Source: Pseudomonas parafulva NBRC 16636 = DSM 17004 (GTDB lineage: Bacteria; Pseudomonadota; Gammaproteobacteria; Pseudomonadales; Pseudomonadaceae). From it: a stretch of 64,000 bases of DNA. Shown here piece after piece: positions 17,526-25,563 of this stretch. The DNA lies in NCBI RefSeq assembly GCF_000730645.1, contig NZ_BBIU01000028.1:62001-126000 (forward strand), read 5' to 3'. A program made the position numbers and the translations under genes. Every line of letters begins with the position of its first letter. Positions within the stretch are counted from its first letter, which is position 1. The notes under the pieces were generated by a model. That model ran no database searches, was not told where the DNA came from, and saw nothing but the letters and a program-made list of their open reading frames with translations.

Positions 17526-17608
17526 AGCGCCGCCCGCTCCTACACTGGAATAATTGCCCACAAAAATGTAGGAGCGAGCGCAGCTCGCGATGGGCTGCGT
17601 AGCAGCCC
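17526..17608. repeat. Inverted REP-like pair with tandem hairpins
   Basis: TGTAGGAGCG appears rightward at 17568 and as its complement near 17536-17545, forming an inverted pair. The rightward copy continues into two perfect hairpins: GCGAGC-gca-GCTCGC (17574-17588) and GGGCTGC-gta-GCAGCCC (17592-17608). A close relative is at 35415-35456. The structure lies between the end of acoC and the start of the MORN gene, where other strains carry an alcohol dehydrogenase gene. Confidence 0.7.
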
Positions 17609-17615
17609 CGGTCCT

Positions 17616-18722
17616 TCAGGCGCTGCGCAAAAACGCCAGCATGCTGCGATTCACCGCTTCGGCAGCTTCCATCTGCACCATGTGACCAGCCTCAGGCACC
17701 AGCAGCACTTCAACATCGAGGCCTTCGGCATGGCTGGCCGGGATGATCGCGTCCTTGCCGCCCCAGATCACCAGCGCCGGCTGCTGGGCAAGTACATGGC
17801 GTAGGTCGTGGCGCTGGGTATCGCCCTCGGCAAGGCCCGAAGCCAGCTGGCGCAAGGCACCGTCCACGCCCTCCAGCCGCTTGAACTTGAGCATGTCCTC
17901 CAGCATCTGCCGGGTCACCAGCGCCGGGTCGGCGAACAGCTGGACCATGTGCGGTTTCAGGGCATTGCGGTTGGCGGCAGCCACGAAGCCTTGCAGGTAC
18001 TGCCCATTGATATGCTCGCCCAGGCCCACGCTGGCGATCAGGCTCAGGCTTGCCACCCGCTGCGGGGCCATGCGCGCAATGTTCAGGCACACTGCGCCGC
18101 CCATCGAGTGGCCAGCCAGGTGAGCCTTGGTGATGCCCAGGTGGTCAAGCAAGGCCAACACGGTTTCGGCCAGCTCACCCAGGTCGCCGCGTTGCAGAGC
18201 CTTGGCCGACTCGCCGTGGCCTGGCAGGTCGAGTGCGATCACCCGGCGCTCGGCGGCCAGGGCGGGGTGGTTGAACAACCAGTTGTTGAGGTCGCCGCCA
18301 AAGCCGTGCACCAGCACCAGCGGCGTACCCCCTTCGCCCAGCTCGAACCAGCGCAGCAGTTGCCCGGCCACCTCGGCCTTTTGCGGGGCGGGCCCCTGGG
18401 CTTGGTCGGCGTTGCCCTCTGCGACGAACTCGGCCTGGAACCGCTGTACCACGGCCTCGATTGCGGCCTCGTCAGCCTCGCCTTCGACCACCACCGCCAG
18501 CAGCGCCCCCACCGGCAGGGTTTCATCGGGTTTGGCCACCACGCGGCGCAGCACCCCGCTGAAAGGCGCCTCGACGCTGCTGCTGATCTTGTCGGTCTCC
18601 ACGTCCAGCACTTCATCGCCCTTGCTGATCGGGTCACCTTCCTGCTTGAGCCAGGTGTCCACCCGGCCTTCGGTCATCGACAGGCCCCACTTGGGCATGG
18701 TCAGGGTATGGATCTGGCTCAT
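17616..18722 (-). CDS. acoC: Acetoin dehydrogenase E2: lipoyl domain fused to alpha/beta hydrolase
   Basis: 368-residue E2 component of the acetoin cleavage complex, transferring the acetyl group to CoA. An N-terminal lipoyl domain with Lys45 in DVETDKISSSV, then a linker, then an alpha/beta-hydrolase domain from about residue 130 with VHGFGGD and the nucleophile elbow GHSMGG (Ser206). The hydrolase-type C-terminus rather than a classical acyltransferase domain is characteristic of AcoC in P. putida. Its ATG overlaps the acoB stop by four bases. Confidence 0.95.
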   Translation of the reverse strand: MSQIHTLTMPKWGLSMTEGRVDTWLKQEGDPISKGDEVLDVETDKISSSVEAPFSGVLRRVVAKPDETLPVGALLAVVVEGEADEAAIEAVVQRFQAEFVAEGNADQAQGPAPQKAEVAGQLLRWFELGEGGTPLVLVHGFGGDLNNWLFNHPALAAERRVIALDLPGHGESAKALQRGDLGELAETVLALLDHLGITKAHLAGHSMGGAVCLNIARMAPQRVASLSLIASVGLGEHINGQYLQGFVAAANRNALKPHMVQLFADPALVTRQMLEDMLKFKRLEGVDGALRQLASGLAEGDTQRHDLRHVLAQQPALVIWGGKDAIIPASHAEGLDVEVLLVPEAGHMVQMEAAEAVNRSMLAFLRSA

Positions 18723-19741
18723 GCGGCGCTCCTTTTCGCGTCGATCACCTTGCGTACGGCGGCCTCGACCTTGGCTGCGTCAGGGATGTACAGGTCTTCC
18801 AGCGCATCGGAGAACGGCACGGGAGTATGCGGTGCGGTCACCATCTCGATCGGTCCCTTGAGTGCGGCAAACGCCTTTTGTGCAACGAGCGCGCTGATGT
18901 CGGTGGCCACGGAACAACGTGGGTTGGCTTCATCGATGACGACCAGGCGCCCGGTTTTTTCTACGCTTTCCAGAATGCTGTCCTCATCAAGCGGGCTGGT
19001 GGTGCGCAGGTCCAGTACCTCGCAGTCGATCCCCTGGCGGGCAAGGTTGTTGGCAGCTTCCAGTGCCACATGGACCATGCGGCCGTAGGTCACCAGGGTC
19101 ACATCGTCACCGTCGCGCAGGTAGTTGGCCTCGCCGAACGGTACGCTGTACACCTCTTCCGGCACCTCGCCCTGCAGGCTGTACAGCAGTTTGTGCTCGC
19201 AGAAGATCACCGGATCGTTATCGCGAATGGCCTGGATCAACAGGCCTTTCGCGTCGTAGGGCGAAGACGGGCACACCACCTTCAGCCCAGGAATGTGCGT
19301 CCACAGCGAGGTGAGCATTTGCGAGTGCTGGGCAGCGGCACGCAGCCCGGCACCGTACATGGTGCGCATCACCAGCGGGGTGACCGCCTTGCCACCGAAC
19401 ATGTAGCGAAACTTCGCGGCCTGGTTGAGTATCTGGTCCAGGCAGCAGCCGGCGAAGTCGACGAACATCAGCTCGCAGACCGGGCGCAGGCCCTGGGTCG
19501 CGGCGCCCACCGCCGCCCCCACATAGCCAAGCTCGGACAACGGCGCGTCCAGCACCCGCCCGGGGAACTGGTGGTACAGGCCTTTGGTAACCCCCAGTAC
19601 GCCGCCCCAGGCGTCATCCTCGCCCGGCGCGCCGGCGCCGCCGGCGACGTCTTCGCCGATGATGAAAACGCTCTCGTCGCGGCGCATTTCCTGGGCCAGG
19701 GCTTCGTTGATGGCTTGCTGGTAGCTGATCTTTCTTGCCAT
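18719..19741 (-). CDS. acoB: Acetoin dehydrogenase E1 component, beta subunit
   Basis: 340-residue transketolase-like beta subunit of the TPP-dependent E1 that cleaves acetoin to acetaldehyde and a hydroxyethyl-TPP intermediate. Typical E1-beta features: the IIGEDVAGGAGAP segment, DAPLSELGYVGAAVGAATQGLRPVCELMFVDF, and the C-terminal VIDEANPRCSVATDISALV block. Co-transcribed with acoA (33-base gap) and translationally coupled to acoC. Confidence 0.95.
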   Translation of the reverse strand: MARKISYQQAINEALAQEMRRDESVFIIGEDVAGGAGAPGEDDAWGGVLGVTKGLYHQFPGRVLDAPLSELGYVGAAVGAATQGLRPVCELMFVDFAGCCLDQILNQAAKFRYMFGGKAVTPLVMRTMYGAGLRAAAQHSQMLTSLWTHIPGLKVVCPSSPYDAKGLLIQAIRDNDPVIFCEHKLLYSLQGEVPEEVYSVPFGEANYLRDGDDVTLVTYGRMVHVALEAANNLARQGIDCEVLDLRTTSPLDEDSILESVEKTGRLVVIDEANPRCSVATDISALVAQKAFAALKGPIEMVTAPHTPVPFSDALEDLYIPDAAKVEAAVRKVIDAKRSAA

Positions 19742-19774
19742 GGTGATTCTCCTGTCGTTCTTGTTATGGGCAGC

Positions 19775-20752
19775 TCAGGGGTAGGCGACGTAGACGTCGG
19801 TCAGCAGGTCGGCAGGTTGCGGTTTGGGGTCGGCCTTGGCGCGCTGCACGGCGTCCTCGATCAGGTCTTCGATGCGCGCATCGATAGCGTCAAGTTGTGC
19901 GACGCTCAGCCAGCCCGCCCGCGTGGTCTTGTCGCGAAATTGCATCAGGCAGTCGCGGGTCTCGCGCAGGTTCTTTACCTCGTCGGGCGCACGGTAGGTT
20001 TGTGCGTCGCCTTCGAAGTGGCCGTAGTAGCGGGTGAGCTTCACCTCGACCAGCGAGGGGCCCTGACCAATGCGGGCGCGTTCGACGGCGGCGCCGGCAG
20101 CTTCGTGCACGGCAAAGAAGTCGAAGCCATCAATGGTCACCCCTGGCATGCCGAAGCCTGCGGCGCGGTCGGCGATGTGCTTGCAGGCCACCGACCAGTT
20201 CGAGGCGGTGGCTTCGGCATAGCCGTTGTTCTCGGCCACGAAAATGCAGGGCAGCTTCATGATCGCCGCCATGTTCATGGCCTCGAACACTGCACCCTCG
20301 TTGGAGCCGCCGTCGCCAAAGAACACCACCGCCACATCGTCACGGCCCTTGAGCCTAGCCGCCAGCGCGGCGCCGGCCACAAGCGGCGCGCCTGCGCCGA
20401 CAATGCCGTTGGCCCCGAGCATGCCTTTGCCCAGGTCGGCGATGTGCATCGAGCCGCCCTTGCCGCCGCACACACCGGTCTTCTTGCCGTAGATCTCGGC
20501 CATCATGCCGTACACATCCACGCCCTTGGCGATGCAGTGGCCATGGCCACGGTGGTTGGAGGCGATGCAGTCGCTGTCGCGCAAGTGCGCCATGACGCCG
20601 GCGGCCGAGGCTTCCTCGCCGGCATAAAGGTGGACAAAGCCGGGTATCTCGCCGGTGGCGAATTCGACATGCAGGCGTTCTTCGAACGCGCGGATGGTGC
20701 GCATCACCTCGTAGGCATGCAGCAGTTGTTCGGTGCTCAGTTGATTGGACAT
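19775..20752 (-). CDS. acoA: Acetoin dehydrogenase E1 component, alpha subunit
   Basis: 325-residue TPP-binding alpha subunit. The TPP/Mg motif runs from FFGDGGSNEGAVFEAMNMAA to FVAENNGYA, and the RGHGHCIAKGVDV segment near residue 70 is the usual E1-alpha active-site loop. First gene of the leftward acoABC operon, preceded by a strong sigma-54 promoter. The acoX gene known to lead the operon in other P. putida is absent: the 321 bases up to acoR contain only regulatory sequence. Confidence 0.95.
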   Translation of the reverse strand: MSNQLSTEQLLHAYEVMRTIRAFEERLHVEFATGEIPGFVHLYAGEEASAAGVMAHLRDSDCIASNHRGHGHCIAKGVDVYGMMAEIYGKKTGVCGGKGGSMHIADLGKGMLGANGIVGAGAPLVAGAALAARLKGRDDVAVVFFGDGGSNEGAVFEAMNMAAIMKLPCIFVAENNGYAEATASNWSVACKHIADRAAGFGMPGVTIDGFDFFAVHEAAGAAVERARIGQGPSLVEVKLTRYYGHFEGDAQTYRAPDEVKNLRETRDCLMQFRDKTTRAGWLSVAQLDAIDARIEDLIEDAVQRAKADPKPQPADLLTDVYVAYP

Positions 20753-20822
20753 GTTGTTGTTCTCCGGGGTGTCTCAACGGTTCACAGCGTGCAGGCCCAT
20801 CGCACGTGCTTGCCTGGGCTGG

Positions 20823-20838
20823 AGCAAGGCCGGTGCCA
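20823..20838 (-). promoter_or_regulatory. Sigma-54 (-24/-12) promoter of acoABC
   Basis: Minus strand TGGCAC-N5-TTGCT, a perfect match to TGGCAC-N5-TTGCW. The -12 element lies about 70 bases upstream of the acoA ATG. The divergent gene encodes the matching sigma-54 activator and a 17-bp palindrome lies 121 bases upstream of the -24 element. Confidence 0.85.
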
Positions 20839-20915
20839 GCTTTGTGCAGGCTGCCGGAAAGGCCCGTTGCAGAGCGGCCCTGCATGTATTTCGTGATCAG
20901 CCTCGCCAGGCAGGC

Positions 20916-20975
20916 TGAGACGCCCGGTGCCGGCGCGCGGCTGCGGCCGGTGAGACGTTGAGACGCTGCGTCTCA
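20916..20975. promoter_or_regulatory. Candidate AcoR enhancer (UAS)
   Basis: Perfect 17-bp dyad TGAGACGC-T-GCGTCTCA at 20959-20975, with two extra direct half-sites TGAGACG at 20951 and 20916. Placement between acoA and acoR, about 120-135 bases upstream of the sigma-54 promoter, is typical for enhancer-binding proteins. Assignment to AcoR is inference. The remainder of the 20753-21073 gap holds no gene. Confidence 0.65.
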
Positions 20976-21073
20976 CGCCTGCCGATAATCACCCCGTGCT
21001 TGTCGGGGCATGCCAGCGGGCGCTTAATGGCCGCACAACCATAAAAAGCTGTAACGAGAACCGGAGGGCCTGA

Positions 21074-22927
21074 ATGCTTGCCGCGAACTCCCGAGCCCAT
21101 GTCGACTGCGTCAGCCGGGTGCTGAAAAATGCCGACCGCCTGCCCCAGGCGCCGGTGCCACCGCTGATCCTGGATTCATGGCGCCGCTCCATGGAGCTAT
21201 ACCGCCTGGACCCTGCCTCCCAACAAGGGCCGCGGGTGCTTTCACCCAGCCTGCTGAACGAATGCCGCGAGCGTGCCGAGCTGTTTTTGCGCATTGCCAG
21301 CGATGCGGTGGCACGCCTGCATGAACGGGTGCGCGGCGCCGACTACTGCGTGCTGCTGACCGATGCCCAGGGCCGTACCATCGACTATCGCGTCGAGTCA
21401 GCCATCCGCAAGGACTGCCGCAAGGCCGGGCTCGACCTGGGCACCTGCTGGTCGGAGGGCGTGGAGGGCACCTGCGGGGTGGCCGCGGTGCTGACCAGCA
21501 GGGCCCCGGTCACGGTGCACAAGCGCGACCACTTTCGTGCGGCCTTCATCGGCCTGACGTGCACGGCGGCGCCGGTGTTTGACCCGCAAGGCGAGGTGCT
21601 GGGCGTGCTGGATGTATCGGCCCTGCAGTCGCCGGATGACCGTCGCAGCCAGCACCTGATTCGCCAACTGGTGGAGCAGACCGCGCGCGAGATCGAGAAC
21701 GCGGTATTCATGCACAGTGCGCAGGGGCACTGGGTGATGCGTGCCCATGGCACCCCGGGCTACGTGGAAAGCCAGCCCGACTACCTGCTGGCCTGGGACA
21801 CCGATGGGCGCCTGCAGGCGCTCAACAGCCTGGCACGAGAGCACCTGGCGCAAAGGCTTGGGCGCTTGCCGGCGCACATCGGCGAGCTGTTCGACCCTGA
21901 GCAGCTACGGCGTGTCAGTGCTTCCAGTGCCCAGCGCCTGCCAGGCCTTGCCGGGCTGTACGGCCGGGTCAGCCCGCCCCAGCGCCGCACGCCTGCGCGG
22001 GCCGTGCAGCAAGGCCAGGACGCGCGTATCGAGCAGCACCTGCAGTTGGCCACGCGGGTCAAGGACTGTGGCCTGGCAATACTGGTGCTGGGCGAGACGG
22101 GGGCTGGCAAGGAAGTGTTCGCCCGCCAGTTGCATCGCCTGAGCCGTCGCCACGAAGGGCCGTTCGTGGCCCTCAACTGTGCGGCCATTCCGGAAAGCCT
22201 GATCGAGAGCGAACTGTTCGGGTATGCGGCGGGGGCGTTTACCGGGGCTTCCAGCAAAGGGATGCAGGGGCTGTTGCAGCAGGCCGACGGCGGCACGTTG
22301 TTCCTCGATGAAATCGGCGACATGCCCCTCACCCTGCAAACCCGCCTGTTACGTGTGCTGGCAGACGGCGAAGTGGCGCCCTTGGGCGCGGCGCGGCGTG
22401 AGCACGTGGACATTCAGGTGATCTGCGCGACGCACCGGGATCTGGCGGCGAGGGTGGAGCAGGGCCAGTTCCGGGAGGACCTCTACTTCCGCCTGGCCAA
22501 CGCCAGCTTCGCGCTGCCGCCGCTGCGTGAGCGTGAGGACCTGCTGGGGTTGATCCACCAGATGCTGAGTGAAGAAGCGGCCAACTGCAGTACCGACGCC
22601 GTGTTGGCCAATGATGCGCTGCAAGCGCTATTGGAGTACCGCTGGCCTGGGAACCTGCGGCAGTTGCGCCAGGTGCTGCGCTACGCCTGCGCAGTGAGTG
22701 AAGGCGGGCACATCCGGATGAAAGACCTGCCCCAGGCGCTGCAACACGAACCCCCTGTTGCAGATGCCCCAGGGGTATCGTGCCCCGCCCGGCAGTTGCT
22801 GCTCGATGCCTTGATACGTCACCGCTGGAAGCCGGCTGAAGCGGCGCGGGCTTTGGGCATATCGCGCGCGACGCTGTATCGGCGCGTACATGAACACCGC
22901 ATCGAAATGCCGCGGATGAAGGGGTGA
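21074..22927 (+). CDS. acoR: Sigma-54-dependent acetoin catabolism activator
   Basis: 617-residue enhancer-binding protein, divergent from acoABC. GAF-type sensor in the first ~230 residues, AAA+ domain with Walker A GETGAGKE (340-347), canonical GAFTGA (387-392) and FLDEIGD, then a C-terminal Fis HTH (PAEAARALGISRATLYRRV). The ATG at 21074 follows GGAGG by 6 bases. A paralogue of eatR 9 kb away; here the sigma-54 loop is canonical whereas EatR has GSFTGA. Acetoin or a metabolite of it is the expected effector. Confidence 0.93.
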   Translation: MLAANSRAHVDCVSRVLKNADRLPQAPVPPLILDSWRRSMELYRLDPASQQGPRVLSPSLLNECRERAELFLRIASDAVARLHERVRGADYCVLLTDAQGRTIDYRVESAIRKDCRKAGLDLGTCWSEGVEGTCGVAAVLTSRAPVTVHKRDHFRAAFIGLTCTAAPVFDPQGEVLGVLDVSALQSPDDRRSQHLIRQLVEQTAREIENAVFMHSAQGHWVMRAHGTPGYVESQPDYLLAWDTDGRLQALNSLAREHLAQRLGRLPAHIGELFDPEQLRRVSASSAQRLPGLAGLYGRVSPPQRRTPARAVQQGQDARIEQHLQLATRVKDCGLAILVLGETGAGKEVFARQLHRLSRRHEGPFVALNCAAIPESLIESELFGYAAGAFTGASSKGMQGLLQQADGGTLFLDEIGDMPLTLQTRLLRVLADGEVAPLGAARREHVDIQVICATHRDLAARVEQGQFREDLYFRLANASFALPPLREREDLLGLIHQMLSEEAANCSTDAVLANDALQALLEYRWPGNLRQLRQVLRYACAVSEGGHIRMKDLPQALQHEPPVADAPGVSCPARQLLLDALIRHRWKPAEAARALGISRATLYRRVHEHRIEMPRMKG

Positions 22928-22952
22928 GCACAGGCCCGGACAGGCCATAAAA

Positions 22953-22976
22953 AACCCCGGCACCAGGGCCGGGGTT
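22953..22976 (-). terminator. Rho-independent terminator of accC
   Basis: AACCCCGGC / GCCGGGGTT stem of 9 bp with a 6-base loop, followed on the minus strand by a T-tract. It lies between the convergent acoR and accC genes, 22 bases beyond the accC stop, and may also stop acoR transcripts. Confidence 0.85.
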
Positions 22977-22997
22977 GTTGAACATCACACTACGCGA

Positions 22998-24353
22998 TCA
23001 ATCCTGGTTCGCCAGTTTGTGCTCGAGGTAGTGAATGTTGACGCCGCCTTTGCAGAAGCCTTCATCACGCACCAGGTCGCGGTGCAGCGGGATGTTGGTC
23101 TTGATGCCATCGACCACGATTTCGTCCAGGGCATTGCGCATACGGGCCATGGCCTCGTCGCGGTCCTTGCCCCAGGTGATCAGCTTGCCGATCAGCGAGT
23201 CGTAGTTCGGCGGTACCGAGTAGCCGCTGTACAGGTGCGAATCGACACGCACGCCGTTGCCGCCGGGTGCGTGGAAGTGCTTCACCGTGCCTGGGCTCGG
23301 GATGAACTTCTTCGGGTCTTCGGCGTTGATCCGGCATTCCAGCGAATGGCCGTGGACCACGATATCTTCCTGGCGGAACGACAGCTTGTTGCCAGCGGCG
23401 ATGCTCAGCATCTCCTTGACGATGTCGACACCGGTGACCATCTCCGAAACCGGGTGCTCAACCTGTACGCGGGTGTTCATTTCGATGAAGTAGAAGCGAC
23501 CGTCTTCGTACAGGAACTCGAAAGTACCCGCACCGCGGTAGCCGATCTCGATGCACGCGTCCACGCAGCGCTTGAACACTTCCTGGCGGGCTTTCTCGTC
23601 GATGCCCGGGGCCGGCGCTTCTTCCAGTATCTTCTGGTGACGGCGCTGCAGCGAGCAGTCACGGTCGCCCAGGTGGATGGCGTTGCCCTGGCCGTCCGAC
23701 AGCACCTGCACTTCAACGTGGCGCGGGTTGGTCAGGAACTTCTCCAGGTACACCATCGGGTTGCCGAAGGCAGCACCGGCTTCGGTACGGGTGAGCTTGG
23801 CCGAGGCAATCAGGTCCTCTTCCTTGTGCACCACGCGCATGCCGCGACCACCACCGCCACCGGCGGCCTTGATGATCACCGGGTAGCCGACTTCACGGGC
23901 AATGGCCAGGGCCATTTCTTCGTCTTCCGGCAGCGGGCCATCGGAGCCGGGCACGGTAGGTACGCCGGTCTTGATCATGGCGTCCTTGGCCGAAACCTTG
24001 TCGCCCATCAGGCGAATGGTGTCAGCTTTGGGGCCGATGAAGGCGAACCCGGATTTTTCCACCTGTTCGGCGAAGTCGGCGTTTTCCGCCAGGAAGCCGT
24101 AGCCCGGGTGGATCGCCGTGGCGCCGGTGACTTCGGCGGCCGCGATGATTGCCGGAATATGCAGGTAGGAATCCTTGGACGATGCAGGGCCGATGCAGAC
24201 CGACTCGTCTGCCAGGCCCAGGTGCATCAGTTCACGGTCGGCGGTGGAGTGCACCGCGACGGTCTTGATGCCCAGCTCTTTGCAGGCACGCAGGATCCGC
24301 AGGGCAATTTCCCCACGGTTGGCGATCAGGACTTTTTCGAGCTTCCCAGACAT
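22998..24353 (-). CDS. accC: Acetyl-CoA carboxylase, biotin carboxylase subunit
   Basis: 451-residue ATP-grasp enzyme that carboxylates the biotin on AccB, the first step of fatty acid synthesis. N-terminal KVLIANRGEIALRILRACKELGI, the glycine-rich GGGGGRGMR ATP loop, and the FIEMNTRVQVEHPVSEMVTG active-site block are all intact, and the length is standard. The ATG at 24353 matches family starts. It follows accB in the aroQ-accB-accC order found across gammaproteobacteria. Confidence 0.97.
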   Translation of the reverse strand: MSGKLEKVLIANRGEIALRILRACKELGIKTVAVHSTADRELMHLGLADESVCIGPASSKDSYLHIPAIIAAAEVTGATAIHPGYGFLAENADFAEQVEKSGFAFIGPKADTIRLMGDKVSAKDAMIKTGVPTVPGSDGPLPEDEEMALAIAREVGYPVIIKAAGGGGGRGMRVVHKEEDLIASAKLTRTEAGAAFGNPMVYLEKFLTNPRHVEVQVLSDGQGNAIHLGDRDCSLQRRHQKILEEAPAPGIDEKARQEVFKRCVDACIEIGYRGAGTFEFLYEDGRFYFIEMNTRVQVEHPVSEMVTGVDIVKEMLSIAAGNKLSFRQEDIVVHGHSLECRINAEDPKKFIPSPGTVKHFHAPGGNGVRVDSHLYSGYSVPPNYDSLIGKLITWGKDRDEAMARMRNALDEIVVDGIKTNIPLHRDLVRDEGFCKGGVNIHYLEHKLANQD

Positions 24354-24370
24354 CGTTGGCTCTCCGCGAT

Positions 24371-24832
24371 TCAAACGACGGTGAACAGCGGCTGGTCGAA
24401 CTCAACCGGCTGGCCGTCTTCTACCAGGATGGCGTCGATCACACCGCTGATTTCGGCTTCGATGTGGTTCATCATCTTCATGGCTTCGACGATGCACAGG
24501 GTGTCGCCTTTTTTCACGGTCTGGCCAACTTCAGCGAAGTTCGGCGAGGTCGGCGAAGGCTTGCGGTAGAAGGTGCCGACCATTGGCGAGCGGACCACGG
24601 TGCCTTTCAGGGCAGGGGCAGCAGCAGCGGCTTCAGCAACCGGGGCCGCGGCGGCTGCCGGGGCGGCTACTGGGGCAGCAGCCATTGGCGCAGGTGCGTA
24701 GAACTGCTGGGCAGCCGGGGTCTTGCTGTGACGGCTGATACGGACAGACTCTTCGCCTTCCTTGATCTCCAGCTCGTCGATGCCAGACTCTTCCAGCAGC
24801 TCGATCAGTTTCTTGACTTTACGGATATCCAT
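24371..24832 (-). CDS. accB: Acetyl-CoA carboxylase, biotin carboxyl carrier protein
   Basis: 153-residue carrier protein. N-terminal helical segment (DIRKVKKLIELLEESGIDELEI), a flexible Ala/Pro-rich linker at about residues 40-75, and a C-terminal biotinyl domain with EAMKMMN, the modified lysine being Lys119. It is 17 bases upstream of accC. The leader between aroQ and accB contains two hairpins that could limit read-through from aroQ. Confidence 0.97.
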   Translation of the reverse strand: MDIRKVKKLIELLEESGIDELEIKEGEESVRISRHSKTPAAQQFYAPAPMAAAPVAAPAAAAAPVAEAAAAAPALKGTVVRSPMVGTFYRKPSPTSPNFAEVGQTVKKGDTLCIVEAMKMMNHIEAEISGVIDAILVEDGQPVEFDQPLFTVV

Positions 24833-24875
24833 TAATCATCAACTCCCAAAGGTTCGGTCAGGGGGCGAAAGGTAA

Positions 24876-24921
24876 AAACGTGTCGACACGTTTCTCTCGA
24901 CCCTGGCCACCGAGGCCAGGG
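24876..24921 (-). promoter_or_regulatory. Two intercistronic hairpins between aroQ and accB
   Basis: In the 95-base aroQ-accB gap: CCCTGGCC/GGCCAGGG (24901-24921) and an 18-bp perfect palindrome AAACGTGTCGACACGTTT (24876-24893). On the minus strand the palindrome runs directly into TTTTT, like an intrinsic terminator or attenuator; it might alternatively be an operator. The first hairpin instead has its T-run on the plus strand. Confidence 0.5.
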
Positions 24922-24927
24922 TTTTCA

Positions 24928-25383
24928 TTATTTGGGCTGTGCGTTGGCAGCCAGTTGTTCCAGCGCAGACTCCAGGGCCAGCCGATAACCGCTGGCGCCC
25001 AGGCCGCAGATCACACCCACTGCAACGTCGGAAAAGTAGGAGTGATGGCGGAACGGTTCGCGTTTGTGCACGTTGGACAGGTGCACTTCGATGAATGGGA
25101 TGCTCACCGCAAGCAACGCGTCACGTAATGCGACACTTGTATGGGTGAACGCCGCCGGATTGATCAGGATGAAGTCCACACCCTCATTGCGCGCCGCGTG
25201 AATGCGTTCGATCAGTTCGTATTCGGCATTGCTCTGCAAATACTGCAAATGGTGGCCCGCTGCACGGGCGCGTTGCTCCAGGTCCTGGTTGATCTGGGCC
25301 AGGGTCACGGCGCCGTAATGGCCAGGCTCGCGAGTGCCGAGCAGGTTCAGGTTGGGGCCGTGAAGCACCAGTAGCGTTGCCAT
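24928..25383 (-). CDS. aroQ: 3-dehydroquinate dehydratase, type II
   Basis: 151-residue dodecameric type II dehydroquinase of the shikimate pathway (3-dehydroquinate to 3-dehydroshikimate). HGPNLNLLGTREPGHYG at the N-terminus includes the active-site loop with catalytic Arg and Tyr; INPAAFTHTSVALRDAL and EVHLSNVHKREPFRHHSY carry the substrate-binding and catalytic His residues. The ATG at 25383 gives the normal family length. It leads the leftward aroQ-accB-accC cluster. Confidence 0.97.
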   Translation of the reverse strand: MATLLVLHGPNLNLLGTREPGHYGAVTLAQINQDLEQRARAAGHHLQYLQSNAEYELIERIHAARNEGVDFILINPAAFTHTSVALRDALLAVSIPFIEVHLSNVHKREPFRHHSYFSDVAVGVICGLGASGYRLALESALEQLAANAQPK

Positions 25384-25563
25384 CTGCGGATTCCTTGGAT
25401 TTGTAGGGCAATTCGACACAGCGCGGCGAGTGTGCCGTAAAGGGGTACCAAGTGTCCAGTTCCCCGAAATAGCCAGCACGATGCCCGAGGTTCGCGCGAA
25501 GTATGTGACCGGATGTTTGGATCCGGTCACTCAGTGCAGGTTTGCGCCCGGCATACGGGCGCC

